DNA from: Tannerella sp.
Lineage (GTDB): Bacteria > Bacteroidota > Bacteroidia > Bacteroidales > Tannerellaceae
NCBI GenBank assembly: GCA_031267485.1
Contig: JAIRYY010000239.1
Coordinates: forward strand, 1 to 7,943
DNA: 7,943 bases
Direction: 5' to 3'
The notes under the pieces are model-generated. The model did no database searches. It was not told the DNA's origin and worked only from the letters and a program-made list of their open reading frames with translations. A program made the position numbers and the translations under genes. Positions 1-6,230 of this stretch are shown piece after piece; the stretch's first letter is position 1; each line of letters begins with the position of its first letter.

Positions 1-1145
1 GTACCGGAGACGCTGTTGAAAAACACGCTTGCAATGGAACTTATGATGAGCGCTATGGAGATCACGTATACGGACGGTACGGAGCCGCTGACAAGTGTGG
101 CGTCGTTTGTGTAGACGGACAGAACGGCTCTGGGAAAGAGACATAGCAACAGCACGCACGCGGACATGATCAGGAACGAGAGCCGCGATATGCGCCGTAC
201 GAGCGACATCACCTCGCCGATTTTCCCCTCGCCGATGATATTGCTGACAAGGGTGTTCGATGTGGCCGAAAGCGCGTTGAGGGGGATGAACATGACGATA
301 TAGATGCTTCGCACGATATTGGCGATTGCGAGCGTATGCTGTCCATGACGTTCCATGGCGGCAAAGAACAGCAGGAACGTGCCCATCGAAATGAAATACT
401 GAAACATCGTATAGATGGATATTCCAAGTACCTGTTTCAGCAGCTTGAAATCAATGGATTCAAAACGGACGAATCCGTATTTTTTGCGGTCGACTGTGAG
501 GAACGTGTAGATTACGAAAAAGAGTGTGGAGGCAAATTCCGATATGACGGACGCAATGGCCGCGCCTTCAAGTCCCATTTCGGGGAAGCCGAATTTCCCG
601 AATATCAGCACGTAGTCAAGCCCGACGTTCGTTCCGGCCATAACCATGGCGTTCAGGGTGAGGATTCTGGTTTTGGTTATCCCGACATAGAAAGCGCGGA
701 ACATGACGTTGAAGACGTCAAAGAAAAATCCGATGATACGCCATTTCAGAAAAGTCACGGTCGCTTCCCGGATCACATCCGACGAGATCATCAGGCGCAT
801 GATGCTGTCGGCGTAGAAGAATGACAGCCCGAACAGGACGACGGTCAGAAGCAGGAGGAACAGAATGCCCTGAATCATGACGGGGCCTGTCGCCGCATAA
901 TTTTTCTCTCCGTTTCGCCGGCCTGTTATAATCTGGGCGCCGGCGCTGAATCCGAAAAATATGGTGAAAAGACAGATGTAATAAAGGCCGCCCATAGCCG
1001 ATGCGCCGAGTTCAACCTCACCCACACGACCAAGAAACGCCGTATCGGTAACGTTTATTATGTTTTGGGCAAGCAGACCGATCGTAATCGGAGCGCTTAT
1101 CTTCCAGATATGTCTGTTCGTATATTTGCCGGCGTCCTTTAGCAT
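1..1145 (-). CDS. MATE-family multidrug/Na+ efflux transporter (partial, 3' end beyond the left edge)
   Basis: Inner-membrane antiporter of the MATE family, which exports drugs or metabolites using Na+ or H+ gradients. The reading frame starts at the ATG complementary to 1143-1145 and stays open to position 1, giving about 381 residues; family members are usually about 440-460, so roughly the last 60 are missing. The N-terminus has the family signature: Pro19 in the first helix, then NIINVTDTAFLGRVGEVELG (residues 28-47). Many strongly hydrophobic segments follow, including one with FFGFSAGAQI and an LFLLLLTVVLFGL stretch, in the two-bundle pattern of MATE proteins. The start is 12 bp after the panD stop and there is no visible promoter between them, so it is probably co-transcribed with panC-panD. 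Substrate cannot be inferred. Family assignment is firm; physiological role is unknown. Confidence 0.9.
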   Translation of the reverse strand, partial: MLKDAGKYTNRHIWKISAPITIGLLAQNIINVTDTAFLGRVGEVELGASAMGGLYYICLFTIFFGFSAGAQIITGRRNGEKNYAATGPVMIQGILFLLLLTVVLFGLSFFYADSIMRLMISSDVIREATVTFLKWRIIGFFFDVFNVMFRAFYVGITKTRILTLNAMVMAGTNVGLDYVLIFGKFGFPEMGLEGAAIASVISEFASTLFFVIYTFLTVDRKKYGFVRFESIDFKLLKQVLGISIYTMFQYFISMGTFLLFFAAMERHGQHTLAIANIVRSIYIVMFIPLNALSATSNTLVSNIIGEGKIGEVMSLVRRISRLSFLIMSACVLLLCLFPRAVLSVYTNDATLVSGSVPSVYVISIALIISSIASVFFNSVSG

Positions 1146-1157
1146 GGATAGAGGCGC

Positions 1158-1508
1158 CTATGCCAGCCTGTTGGTTGCCGTATCGGGGAAAACAACGGTT
1201 GGCCTGAAATTTTTAGCCTCCTCAAAATCCATCCGGGCATAAGAGACAATGAGGATAATATCTCCCCGCTGCACCTTTCGCGCCGCCGCCCCGTTCAGGC
1301 AGATGATGCCGGAGCCGCGTTCGCCCTTTATGACGTATGTCTCGAAGCGTTCGCCGTTATTATTGTCCAGTATGTGAACTTTCTCAAATTCGATCATGTT
1401 GGCGGCGTCCATGAGGTCTTCGTCGATGGTTACGCTGCCGATATAATTAAGATTGGCCTCAGTCACCGTCACACGGTGAATCTTTGATTTCAAAACTTCG
1501 ATGGTCAT
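1158..1508 (-). CDS. panD: Aspartate 1-decarboxylase (pyruvoyl-dependent)
   Basis: Decarboxylates L-aspartate to beta-alanine, the amine half of pantothenate; a cytosolic enzyme, tetrameric in the known family. The 116-aa product is near the normal length (E. coli about 126). It carries the self-cleavage site Gly24-Ser25 in the context NYIGS; Ser25 would become the pyruvoyl group after cleavage into small beta and large alpha chains. Lys9, His11, Arg54, Tyr58 and the NGAAA stretch (72-76), which form the active site and substrate pocket in the family, are all present. It lies 7 bp downstream of panC on the same strand, so the two consecutive pantothenate genes are almost certainly one transcript. 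No truncation or missing key residue is seen. Confidence 0.97.
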   Translation of the reverse strand: MTIEVLKSKIHRVTVTEANLNYIGSVTIDEDLMDAANMIEFEKVHILDNNNGERFETYVIKGERGSGIICLNGAAARKVQRGDIILIVSYARMDFEEAKNFRPTVVFPDTATNRLA

Positions 1509-1515
1509 TTTCGTT

Positions 1516-2355
1516 TTAATATTTTATATTGTCAATAAGTCTCACCTCGCCGCAGAATACGGTTATACAGCCCACCGGATCGGTTGTTTCGCTCCAGCAT
1601 CCTATCGGCTGCAACGTCTTGCCGTCGACGATTTCGTAATATTCAACGCGCAGGGGAGGCGTACGGTTAAGCGTGTCAACCACCCAGTCGCCGACCTCCC
1701 CGACGCTTTTTTTCGGCACAAAGGTAGTACTTTCTTTCAAAGTACGGGCAATCAGCGGTGCAATTTGACGCTGTTCCGGCGTCAGGCGCGCGTTGCGGCT
1801 ACTCATGGCAAGTCCGTCTTTTTCGCGCACAATGGGGCATGCGACAATGTTCACGCGCAAATGAAGCTGCCTGACCATTTCGCGTATGACGGCGATCTGC
1901 TGGAAATCCTTTTCCCCGAAATAGGCGTTGTCCGGCGCGACGGCATCAAACAGTTTGCTTACAATCTGGGCCACGCCATTGAAATGTCCCGGCCGTTTTT
2001 CGCCCTCCATGACTTCGGCGACCGGCCCGAAGTCGAAGACGCGCGTGTCCGGCCCGGGATACATCTCATCCTCCGGCGGGGCAAATACATAGTCGCAGCA
2101 GACCTGCCCGAGAAGCCCGCAGTCTTTGTCGAGCGTGCGCGGATACGTTTCCAGATCGTTCCGGTCGTTAAACTGCGTCGGATTGACGAAAATACTGACG
2201 ACGCAAACGTCATTTTCTTTTTTACATTGTTTAACCAGGCTGATGTGCCCGTCATGCAGGGCGCCCATCGTGGGAACAAACCCGACGGTCTTCCCCGCGT
2301 TTCTGTCTTCGGCCAGGCTCTTTTTTAAATCGCTGATACTGTGTATCGTTTTCAT
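1516..2355 (-). CDS. panC: Pantothenate synthetase (pantoate--beta-alanine ligase)
   Basis: ATP-dependent ligation of pantoate and beta-alanine to give pantothenate, via a pantoyl-adenylate; cytosolic. The product is 279 aa (E. coli about 283). Class I adenylyl-transfer motifs are intact: [10 protein letters not shown] at 28-37 (HxGH histidines 34 and 37), NPTQF 58-62, RPGHFNGV 121-128, FGEKDFQQ 146-153 and the KMSKS-like MSSRN at 184-188. The start at 2355 was chosen because it begins [10 protein letters not shown] and places the HxGH motif where the family has it. An in-frame ATG 114 bp further upstream would add a 38-residue AT-rich leader crossing the divergent promoter region, which is unlikely. 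It is first gene of the panC-panD-MATE run and diverges from the GT5-like gene. Confidence 0.97.
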   Translation of the reverse strand: MKTIHSISDLKKSLAEDRNAGKTVGFVPTMGALHDGHISLVKQCKKENDVCVVSIFVNPTQFNDRNDLETYPRTLDKDCGLLGQVCCDYVFAPPEDEMYPGPDTRVFDFGPVAEVMEGEKRPGHFNGVAQIVSKLFDAVAPDNAYFGEKDFQQIAVIREMVRQLHLRVNIVACPIVREKDGLAMSSRNARLTPEQRQIAPLIARTLKESTTFVPKKSVGEVGDWVVDTLNRTPPLRVEYYEIVDGKTLQPIGCWSETTDPVGCITVFCGEVRLIDNIKY

Positions 2356-2373
2356 TTTGTAAATAGTTAAAAT

Positions 2374-2406
2374 CAAACATTCGCAAGCAGACTGCAAAGC
2401 AACAAA
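2374..2406 (-). promoter_or_regulatory. Candidate promoter for panC-panD-MATE
   Basis: On the minus strand, TTTG (2406-2403) is followed after 21 bp by AATGTTTG (2381-2374). This fits the Bacteroidota -33/-7 pattern (TTTG, 19-21 bp, TAnnTTTG) with one mismatch in the -7 box (A for T). It would start transcription roughly 10-15 nt before the panC ATG. Spacing is right but the box is imperfect and the region is AT-rich, so chance is possible. Confidence 0.35.
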
Positions 2407-2483
2407 ATAAATAGATAATAATGTATTTTTCAGTTTATAAAATATGCTAATTTGAAATGTTTTGAACAATCAAAACGGAGACG

Positions 2484-2516
2484 TTTGTTTTTTTCCCGTT
2501 TTTTTTAGTATCTTTG
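2484..2516 (+). promoter_or_regulatory. Bacteroidota-type promoter for the GT5-like/DUF4270 operon
   Basis: TTTG at 2484-2487, a 21-bp T-rich spacer, then TATCTTTG at 2509-2516, an exact match to the TAnnTTTG -7 element of the primary sigma factor in Bacteroides and relatives. The predicted start site is about 20 nt before the ATG at 2542, leaving a very short AT-rich leader without a clear Shine-Dalgarno sequence, as is common in this phylum. Confidence 0.8.
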
Positions 2517-2541
2517 TAGCGATTTTTTTAAATAACAGAGG

Positions 2542-3357
2542 ATGGTCGCGAAGCGAATTTTATTTATTACTCAAGAAATAACCCCATATTTGCCGGAGAC
2601 GGAAATTTCCTGTATATGCAGGAAATTACCTCAGGGTATACAGGACAGAGGACGTGAGATACGGACATTTATGCCCCGGTATGGCCTTATCAACGAGCGA
2701 AGGAATCAGCTGCATGAAGTGATACGTCTGTCGGGTATGAACCTGATTATTGACGACACGGATCATCCGCTGATCATCAAGGTGGCGTCCATTCAGTCCG
2801 CGCGCATGCAGGTCTATTTCATTGACAATGATGATTTTTTTCAGCGGAAGTTCACCGTGCAGGATGACGACGGCAAAGAGTTTGAAGACAACGACGAACG
2901 GGCGATGTTCTATGTGCGGGGAGTTCTTGAGACGGTGAAGAAACTGCGCTGGATACCGGATCTTGTACACTGTCACGGATGGCTGTCGGCGCTGGCTCCG
3001 ATTTATCTGAAAAAAATGTATGCGGACGATCCGGGTTTTGCCGGCGCTAAAATCGTATATTCCGTTTATGCCGACGCCTATCAGAAATCCCTGAACGAAT
3101 CCCTTGCCCGAAAACTGAAACTGGACGGCATGACCGAAAAAGACCTCCAGCTGATAAAAACATCCACGGATTTTGACGCCCTGTCAAGCCTCGCCATCCG
3201 ATATTCCGACGGCGTCATCCAGGGAAGTCACGGGATAAGCCAGAAAGTCACGGAATTTATAGAAAAGGAAAACAAACCGTTTCTGCCCTATCATCCGGAA
3301 ACGTCGTACGTCGACGTATACAATGATTTTTACGATCAGATACTCAATTCCAAATAA
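2542..3357 (+). CDS. Short GT5-like protein, N-terminal domain only ('glycogen/starch synthase' catalytic-domain homologue)
   Basis: A 271-aa protein matching only the N-terminal Rossmann half of GT5 glycogen/starch synthases, which are usually about 470-490 aa. Visible landmarks are the opening strand (KRILFITQEITPYLPE, 4-19), PRYG (45-48) and DLVHCHGWLSALAPIYL (140-156), equivalent to the DVVHAHDW region of GlgA. The ADP-glucose-binding KTGGL loop expected after the first strand is replaced by PETEIS (18-23), and the C-terminal GT-B domain that holds most of the nucleotide-sugar site is absent. The stop is clean and the next gene begins 9 bp later, so this looks like a settled short form, not a recent break. 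From memory, Bacteroidales genomes carry such short forms beside panC and a DUF4270 gene, annotated as glycogen synthase; a true synthase activity is doubtful. Function unknown. Confidence 0.85.
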   Translation: MVAKRILFITQEITPYLPETEISCICRKLPQGIQDRGREIRTFMPRYGLINERRNQLHEVIRLSGMNLIIDDTDHPLIIKVASIQSARMQVYFIDNDDFFQRKFTVQDDDGKEFEDNDERAMFYVRGVLETVKKLRWIPDLVHCHGWLSALAPIYLKKMYADDPGFAGAKIVYSVYADAYQKSLNESLARKLKLDGMTEKDLQLIKTSTDFDALSSLAIRYSDGVIQGSHGISQKVTEFIEKENKPFLPYHPETSYVDVYNDFYDQILNSK

Positions 3358-3366
3358 AAACAGAAA

Positions 3367-4824
3367 ATGATAAAAGGTTTAAAAAAACGTATAGCCTTAT
3401 GCGGCCTCGCGACAGGCCTCATTCTGGGCGCATGTGATGATACCCTGACGGAAGTGGGAACGACAGTTCAGCCTCCGGGCGATCTGATAAGCGTGTTCAC
3501 CGACACGTTTCAGATGAGCGCGTCGACCGTGAAACTGGATTCCATCTTCGCCAAAACGGCGAACTGCATGCTGGGCGAAATGTACGATCCGGTATACGGG
3601 ACGATCAAGTCCGACTTCCTGTGCCAGTTTTATTGTGAGGAAGGATTCAAATTTGCCCAAACGCCCTATAACGGGAAGATTGATTCGATGGATTTGATAA
3701 TCTACTATTCATTCAATCTTTCCGGCGGGGTTTCGGCGTATGGCGATACGGTTGCGCCCATGCGGGTTTCGGCATTTCCGGTAAACCAGCCGCTGAAAAG
3801 GAATTTTTACACGAATGACGATCCCGGGCAATATTGCAATATGGAGAATCCGCTTGGCGCCAGTACGTATACGGCTTTTGACATGACGTTTCCCGATTCT
3901 TTACGGAATCTGGGTTATTATACCCCCCAGATACGGGTCAAACTGCCGGTCGAGCTGGGGCAGAAATTCTATGACGAGACCGTCAACAATCCGTCGACGT
4001 TTGCATCACAGGCTTCATTCAACGGATTTTTCCCCGGCATATATGTCACAAACACGTTTGGCAGCGGCTGTCTGATTGAGACAACCGGCGAAAATATTGT
4101 ACTGCGCATATCCTACACCTATATGGGAAAAGATTCGCAGGAACAGGACTCCCTGATTCCCGCCTATCAGTGGTTTTCCTCATGGAAAGAGGTTATTCAG
4201 ATAAACCGCTATAAAAACAGCCAGATTGATCAACTGCTCGCAGACAACCCGGACCATACCTATATCAAGTCTCCGGCGGGCGTCTGTACAAAACTCGTGA
4301 TCCCTACCACCAAGATTGCAGACCGGATGGATATTCAGAATCGTTTTATTAACGGCTTCACGCTCAATTTGAAATATGATTTGCCGGACGACGAAAACAG
4401 TTTCGCCTATGTGCCCCCGTCACATTTGCTGCTCCTGCCCGAAGATTCGGTAACGGCGTTTTTTGAAAATGTACGTATCGAAGACAATAACACCTCGTTC
4501 GTTTCCTACGGGAGTATAGACGGTTCCACTTCGGCTGCGAGTTCTTCGGCGGCTACTTCGCTCGGATATGTTTCCGATACGCGCACCTATTTATTCGGCA
4601 ACATAAGCAGTTTACTCAAGGCGCATATAAAAAATTCGCCGGATGAAGATCTTCGCCTGCTCGTATTGCCGGTACGCCGCGAGGCTTCCATGTCGAGCTA
4701 TAATTCGCCTTATTATACGTCCGGTATCACGCATACGATTACACCGTCGGGATTAAAGATACGGAAAAACGAGGAACTGATGAAAATCGTGATTCTTTCG
4801 AGTCAATACGAAGACAGTAAATAA
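3367..4824 (+). CDS. DUF4270 domain-containing lipoprotein
   Basis: A 485-aa exported lipoprotein. The N-terminus has a type II signal: Lys/Arg-rich start (KGLKKR), a hydrophobic stretch and lipobox LGAC with the lipidated Cys23, then Asp24-Asp25. Acidic residues right after the cysteine are typical of Bacteroidota lipoproteins passed to the outer membrane and often to the surface; that localisation is inference. The rest has no membrane segments and looks beta-rich, with many Tyr, Asn and Thr residues and a Ser/Ala/Thr-rich patch (STSAASSSAATS) in the last quarter. The overall pattern and position match the uncharacterised DUF4270 family of Bacteroidota. It starts 9 bp after the GT5-like stop and shares its promoter, so the two products probably act in one process, perhaps at the cell envelope. 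No function is established. Confidence 0.85.
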   Translation: MIKGLKKRIALCGLATGLILGACDDTLTEVGTTVQPPGDLISVFTDTFQMSASTVKLDSIFAKTANCMLGEMYDPVYGTIKSDFLCQFYCEEGFKFAQTPYNGKIDSMDLIIYYSFNLSGGVSAYGDTVAPMRVSAFPVNQPLKRNFYTNDDPGQYCNMENPLGASTYTAFDMTFPDSLRNLGYYTPQIRVKLPVELGQKFYDETVNNPSTFASQASFNGFFPGIYVTNTFGSGCLIETTGENIVLRISYTYMGKDSQEQDSLIPAYQWFSSWKEVIQINRYKNSQIDQLLADNPDHTYIKSPAGVCTKLVIPTTKIADRMDIQNRFINGFTLNLKYDLPDDENSFAYVPPSHLLLLPEDSVTAFFENVRIEDNNTSFVSYGSIDGSTSAASSSAATSLGYVSDTRTYLFGNISSLLKAHIKNSPDEDLRLLVLPVRREASMSSYNSPYYTSGITHTITPSGLKIRKNEELMKIVILSSQYEDSK

Positions 4825-4850
4825 ATCACAGCCGGGTGATTTCTTCTTTG
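4823..4850 (+). terminator. Possible rho-independent terminator after the DUF4270 gene
   Basis: AAATCAC (4823-4829) and GTGATTT (4836-4842) form a 7-bp stem with a 6-nt loop (AGCCGG), followed by the pyrimidine run TCTTCTTT. The left arm overlaps the stop codon TAA at 4822-4824. The stem is AT-rich and the T tract is interrupted, so this is a moderate call. Confidence 0.4.
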
Positions 4851-4919
4851 CTATACTTCACGCGGCATGGTTATGTGTATTGCTTTCATCGTAATGGCGT
4901 TCTTCCTCCCCCTCCCCGT

Positions 4920-4997
4920 CGTCATTGCGAGGGCGCAGCCCGAAGCAATCCAGGTCATCGCCTGTGCCTGGATTGCTTCACTTCGTTCGCAATGACG
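4920..4997. repeat. REP-like dispersed palindromic element, copy 1 (intact hairpin)
   Basis: Outer arms CGTCATTGCG (4920-4929) and CGCAATGACG (4988-4997) are exact reverse complements. Inner arms AAGCAATCCAGG (4943-4954) and CCTGGATTGCTT (4967-4978) are also exact and enclose a 12-nt loop. Sequences with this CGTCATTGCGAG...GAAGCAATCC layout are, as I recall, widespread intergenic REP-like elements in several bacterial phyla. It sits about 95 bp after the DUF4270 stop. Such elements can block 3' decay or end transcription, or may simply be non-autonomous repeats moved by a REP-associated transposase elsewhere. Confidence 0.85.
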
Positions 4998-5126
4998 GAG
5001 AAAATACAATGCACAAAATTACCCCGCGCAAAGTATAAATAACGTGAAGTAAATAATATATAATGGTTATAAGCAAATGGAAGTACACGATATGCCGGCA
5101 GAAAAATTTTCGGAAACGTTTATGCT

Positions 5127-5322
5127 CCGTGCCGTCAGGTACGGAATATGCCGGAGGCATCTCCAACCCCGTGCCGTCAGGTACGGAATATGCCGGAGGC
5201 ATCTCCAACCCCGTGCCGTCAGGTACGGAATATGCCGGAGGCCTCTCCAACTCCGTGCCGTCAGGTACGGAATGTCGGTAGAAAATGCCGGGGGCCTCTC
5301 CAACCCCGTGCCGTCAGGTACG
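5127..5322 (+). repeat. Tandem array of 42-bp hairpin-forming units (four units plus a partial fifth)
   Basis: Units start at 5127, 5169, 5211, 5253 and 5306. Units 1 and 2 are identical; unit 3 has two changes; unit 4 is 53 bp because an 11-bp segment (GTCGGTAGAAA) is inserted; the fifth keeps only the 5' core. Each unit opens with CCGTGCC-GTCA-GGTACGG, a 7-bp stem (with one G-T/G-U wobble) closed by a GTCA tetraloop. A second part, GGAG-GCAT-CTCC, can form a 4-bp stem; an alternative ATGCC-GGA-GGCAT stem overlaps it. There are no unique spacers, so this is not CRISPR. It lies about 180 bp upstream of gntR. Confidence 0.9.
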
Positions 5323-5360
5323 GAATGTGATGACAGTCACATAGCGTACCTGACGGCACG
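5307..5360. repeat. Long inverted repeat closing the 42-bp array
   Basis: CGTGCCGTCAGGTACG (5307-5322) and CGTACCTGACGGCACG (5345-5360) are perfect 16-bp arms. Inside them TGTGA (5326-5330) and TCACA (5337-5341) pair again around TGACAG. The right arm is the only inverted copy of the array's core motif, so it can also pair with the cores of units 1-4. The result is a strong potential hairpin or cruciform, 145 bp before the gntR start. Confidence 0.85.
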
Positions 5361-5361
5361 C

Positions 5362-5416
5362 GAAAAATGGGTCACGGCCAATTTTTCTACCAACATTCTG
5401 TCCCTCACGGGACAGA
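5362..5416 (+). other. Two further hairpins between the array and gntR
   Basis: GAAAAATGG (5362-5370) pairs with CC plus ATTTTTC (5378-5387, one bulged A at 5380) around loop GTCACGG. TCTGTCCC (5397-5404) pairs perfectly with GGGACAGA (5409-5416) around a TCAC tetraloop. The second stem resembles the array core in design (G/C-rich stem, 4-nt loop) and is followed by GAAACTTTT, so it could act as a weak terminator or attenuator. Folding is by eye only. Confidence 0.55.
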
Positions 5417-5502
5417 GAAACTTTTACATGTTGTTTCGCGCCTCTCACCACAACTACTACTTAATACATCGAATGACAGAGAAACTTTTACATGTTGTTT
5501 CG
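5411..5502 (+). repeat. Pair of exact 28-bp direct repeats ending 2 bp before the gntR start codon
   Basis: Copies at 5411-5438 and 5475-5502 (offset 64 bp) are identical; each begins GACAGAGAAACTTTT and ends CATGTTGTTTCG. Each contains GAAAC, 11 nt, GTTTC, an imperfect dyad with ACATGT near its centre. The position, immediately before gntR, suits an autoregulatory operator, but the copies could also be fragments of a dispersed repeat; binding is not shown. Confidence 0.6.
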
Positions 5503-5508
5503 ACATGA
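5473..5508 (+). CDS. Possible 11-codon leader ORF overlapping the gntR start
   Basis: ATG at 5473 opens MTEKLLHVVST and stops at TGA 5506-5508, giving an ATGA overlap with the gntR ATG at 5505. Such overlaps usually couple translation of two genes. It lies almost wholly inside the second 28-bp direct repeat; the first repeat copy lacks the ATG, and no ribosome-binding site is obvious. It may be a chance product of the repeat. Confidence 0.2.
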   Translation: MTEKLLHVVST

Positions 5509-6212
5509 GTGAATTGCCGCAATACAAGCTGATATATGAAGATTTGAGAGCCGGGATAGCCGACGGAGCGTATGCGCCCGGCGATTTGTTGCCCTCCGAG
5601 CACGATTTGTGCCTCAAATACAGCGTTGCCCGCCTCACCGTGCGGAAAGCGCTGGGGCAGCTCGTCGCCGATGAATTTATTGTCCGTCATCAGGGGAAAG
5701 GCAGTATTGTGAAAGGCAGTCCCCGGGGTATCGGCATACTGTCGCTGATAGGCACGACATCGGCGGTCGACAGTACGAACCTGACCACGCACATAACGAT
5801 GAAGCCGGAACTGCGCGAATGGAACGAAGCATTCTCCTTCCCGATCGACCCGCAGGAAGAGAAAGCCGGATGTATTTATTTCGAGCGGTTGCGTTTGATT
5901 GACGGAACGCCTGTATTTTACGACATAACGATGCTCCCGAACAGCAATTTGCCCCGTTTCCTGAGTTATGACATGGAAAACAAATCCCTCTTCGACACGC
6001 TGCGAACGAAGTATCAGATAGTTGTCACGGGCGGAGTGCAGCAGTTTTTTGCCATAAGGGCGGACAAGCGCCTGCAGCAATCCTTTAACGTCCACGCCGG
6101 TCATCCGGTGCTGCAGCTAAACCGGAAAATCGACACCAGCCGTCCCGGCTTTCACATTTACAGCCAGATTTTTTGCGTGACGCAGCGTTACGGCCTTATC
6201 GGAACGTTCTGA
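5505..6212 (+). CDS. GntR-family transcriptional regulator, HutC-type with UTRA domain
   Basis: A 235-aa DNA-binding regulator of typical HutC-subfamily length (about 230-250). The N-terminal winged helix-turn-helix (about 5-72) shows the family pattern: YKLIYEDLRAGI, the PGDLLPSEHDL stretch (25-35), the recognition helix VARLTVRKAL (41-50) and the wing QGKGSIV (63-69). The remainder (about 76-235) is a UTRA small-molecule-binding domain, recognised by ERLRLIDGTPVFYD (127-140) and the Leu-Pro at 144-145. The start was set at MSELPQYKL because GntR proteins begin just before this helix; an upstream in-frame ATG at 5367 would translate repeat DNA. The next gene, 84 bp downstream on the same strand, is a sulfur amino-acid PLP enzyme, the obvious candidate target. 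The ligand may be a thiol or sulfur amino acid; that is inference from context. Confidence 0.92.
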   Translation: MSELPQYKLIYEDLRAGIADGAYAPGDLLPSEHDLCLKYSVARLTVRKALGQLVADEFIVRHQGKGSIVKGSPRGIGILSLIGTTSAVDSTNLTTHITMKPELREWNEAFSFPIDPQEEKAGCIYFERLRLIDGTPVFYDITMLPNSNLPRFLSYDMENKSLFDTLRTKYQIVVTGGVQQFFAIRADKRLQQSFNVHAGHPVLQLNRKIDTSRPGFHIYSQIFCVTQRYGLIGTF

Positions 6213-6230
6213 TAAAAAAATACCATACTT

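Larger units (their letters stand above)
4825..5504. other. 680-bp repeat-rich non-coding region between the DUF4270 gene and gntR
   Basis: No convincing gene. In order it holds a possible terminator, a REP-like element (4920-4997), an AT-rich stretch with nothing recognised (about 4998-5126), a 42-bp tandem array (5127-5305), a 16-bp-arm inverted repeat (5307-5360), two smaller hairpins (5362-5387, 5397-5416) and a 28-bp direct repeat pair (5411-5438, 5475-5502). Several frames stay open on both strands because the 42-bp period is a multiple of three and lacks stops. No TAnnTTTG promoter box was found for gntR. Confidence 0.8.

Noticed and set aside
336..824. Plus-strand open frame of 162 codons
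   Set aside because: It is antisense to the MATE gene, which has clear family sequence; the translation is charged, low in hydrophobics and unlike any family I know.
1501..2328. Plus-strand open frame of 275 codons
   Set aside because: It lies wholly opposite panC, whose catalytic motifs are intact; the plus frame has no recognisable motifs.
2356..2469. 38-residue N-terminal extension of panC
   Set aside because: It is AT-rich, crosses the divergent promoter region and is not part of the PanC family; the internal ATG at 2355 gives normal length and motif placement.
5051..5065. TATAAT-like sequence as a gntR promoter
   Set aside because: The Bacteroidota primary sigma factor uses TAnnTTTG, and this AT-rich stretch has no matching -33 box and lies over 400 bp from the gene.
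5127..5322. CRISPR array
   Set aside because: The units follow each other without unique spacers, and there are no cas genes in the window.
5367..5504. 46-residue extension of the GntR protein
   Set aside because: It would translate hairpins and the 28-bp direct repeats; GntR proteins start just before the YKLIYEDLR helix, which fits the ATG at 5505.
5063..5508. Overlapping open frames through the 42-bp array on both strands
   Set aside because: Several frames are open at once because the unit length is a multiple of three and has no stops; the 53-bp fourth unit breaks the repeat frame, so there is no sign of selection for a protein.
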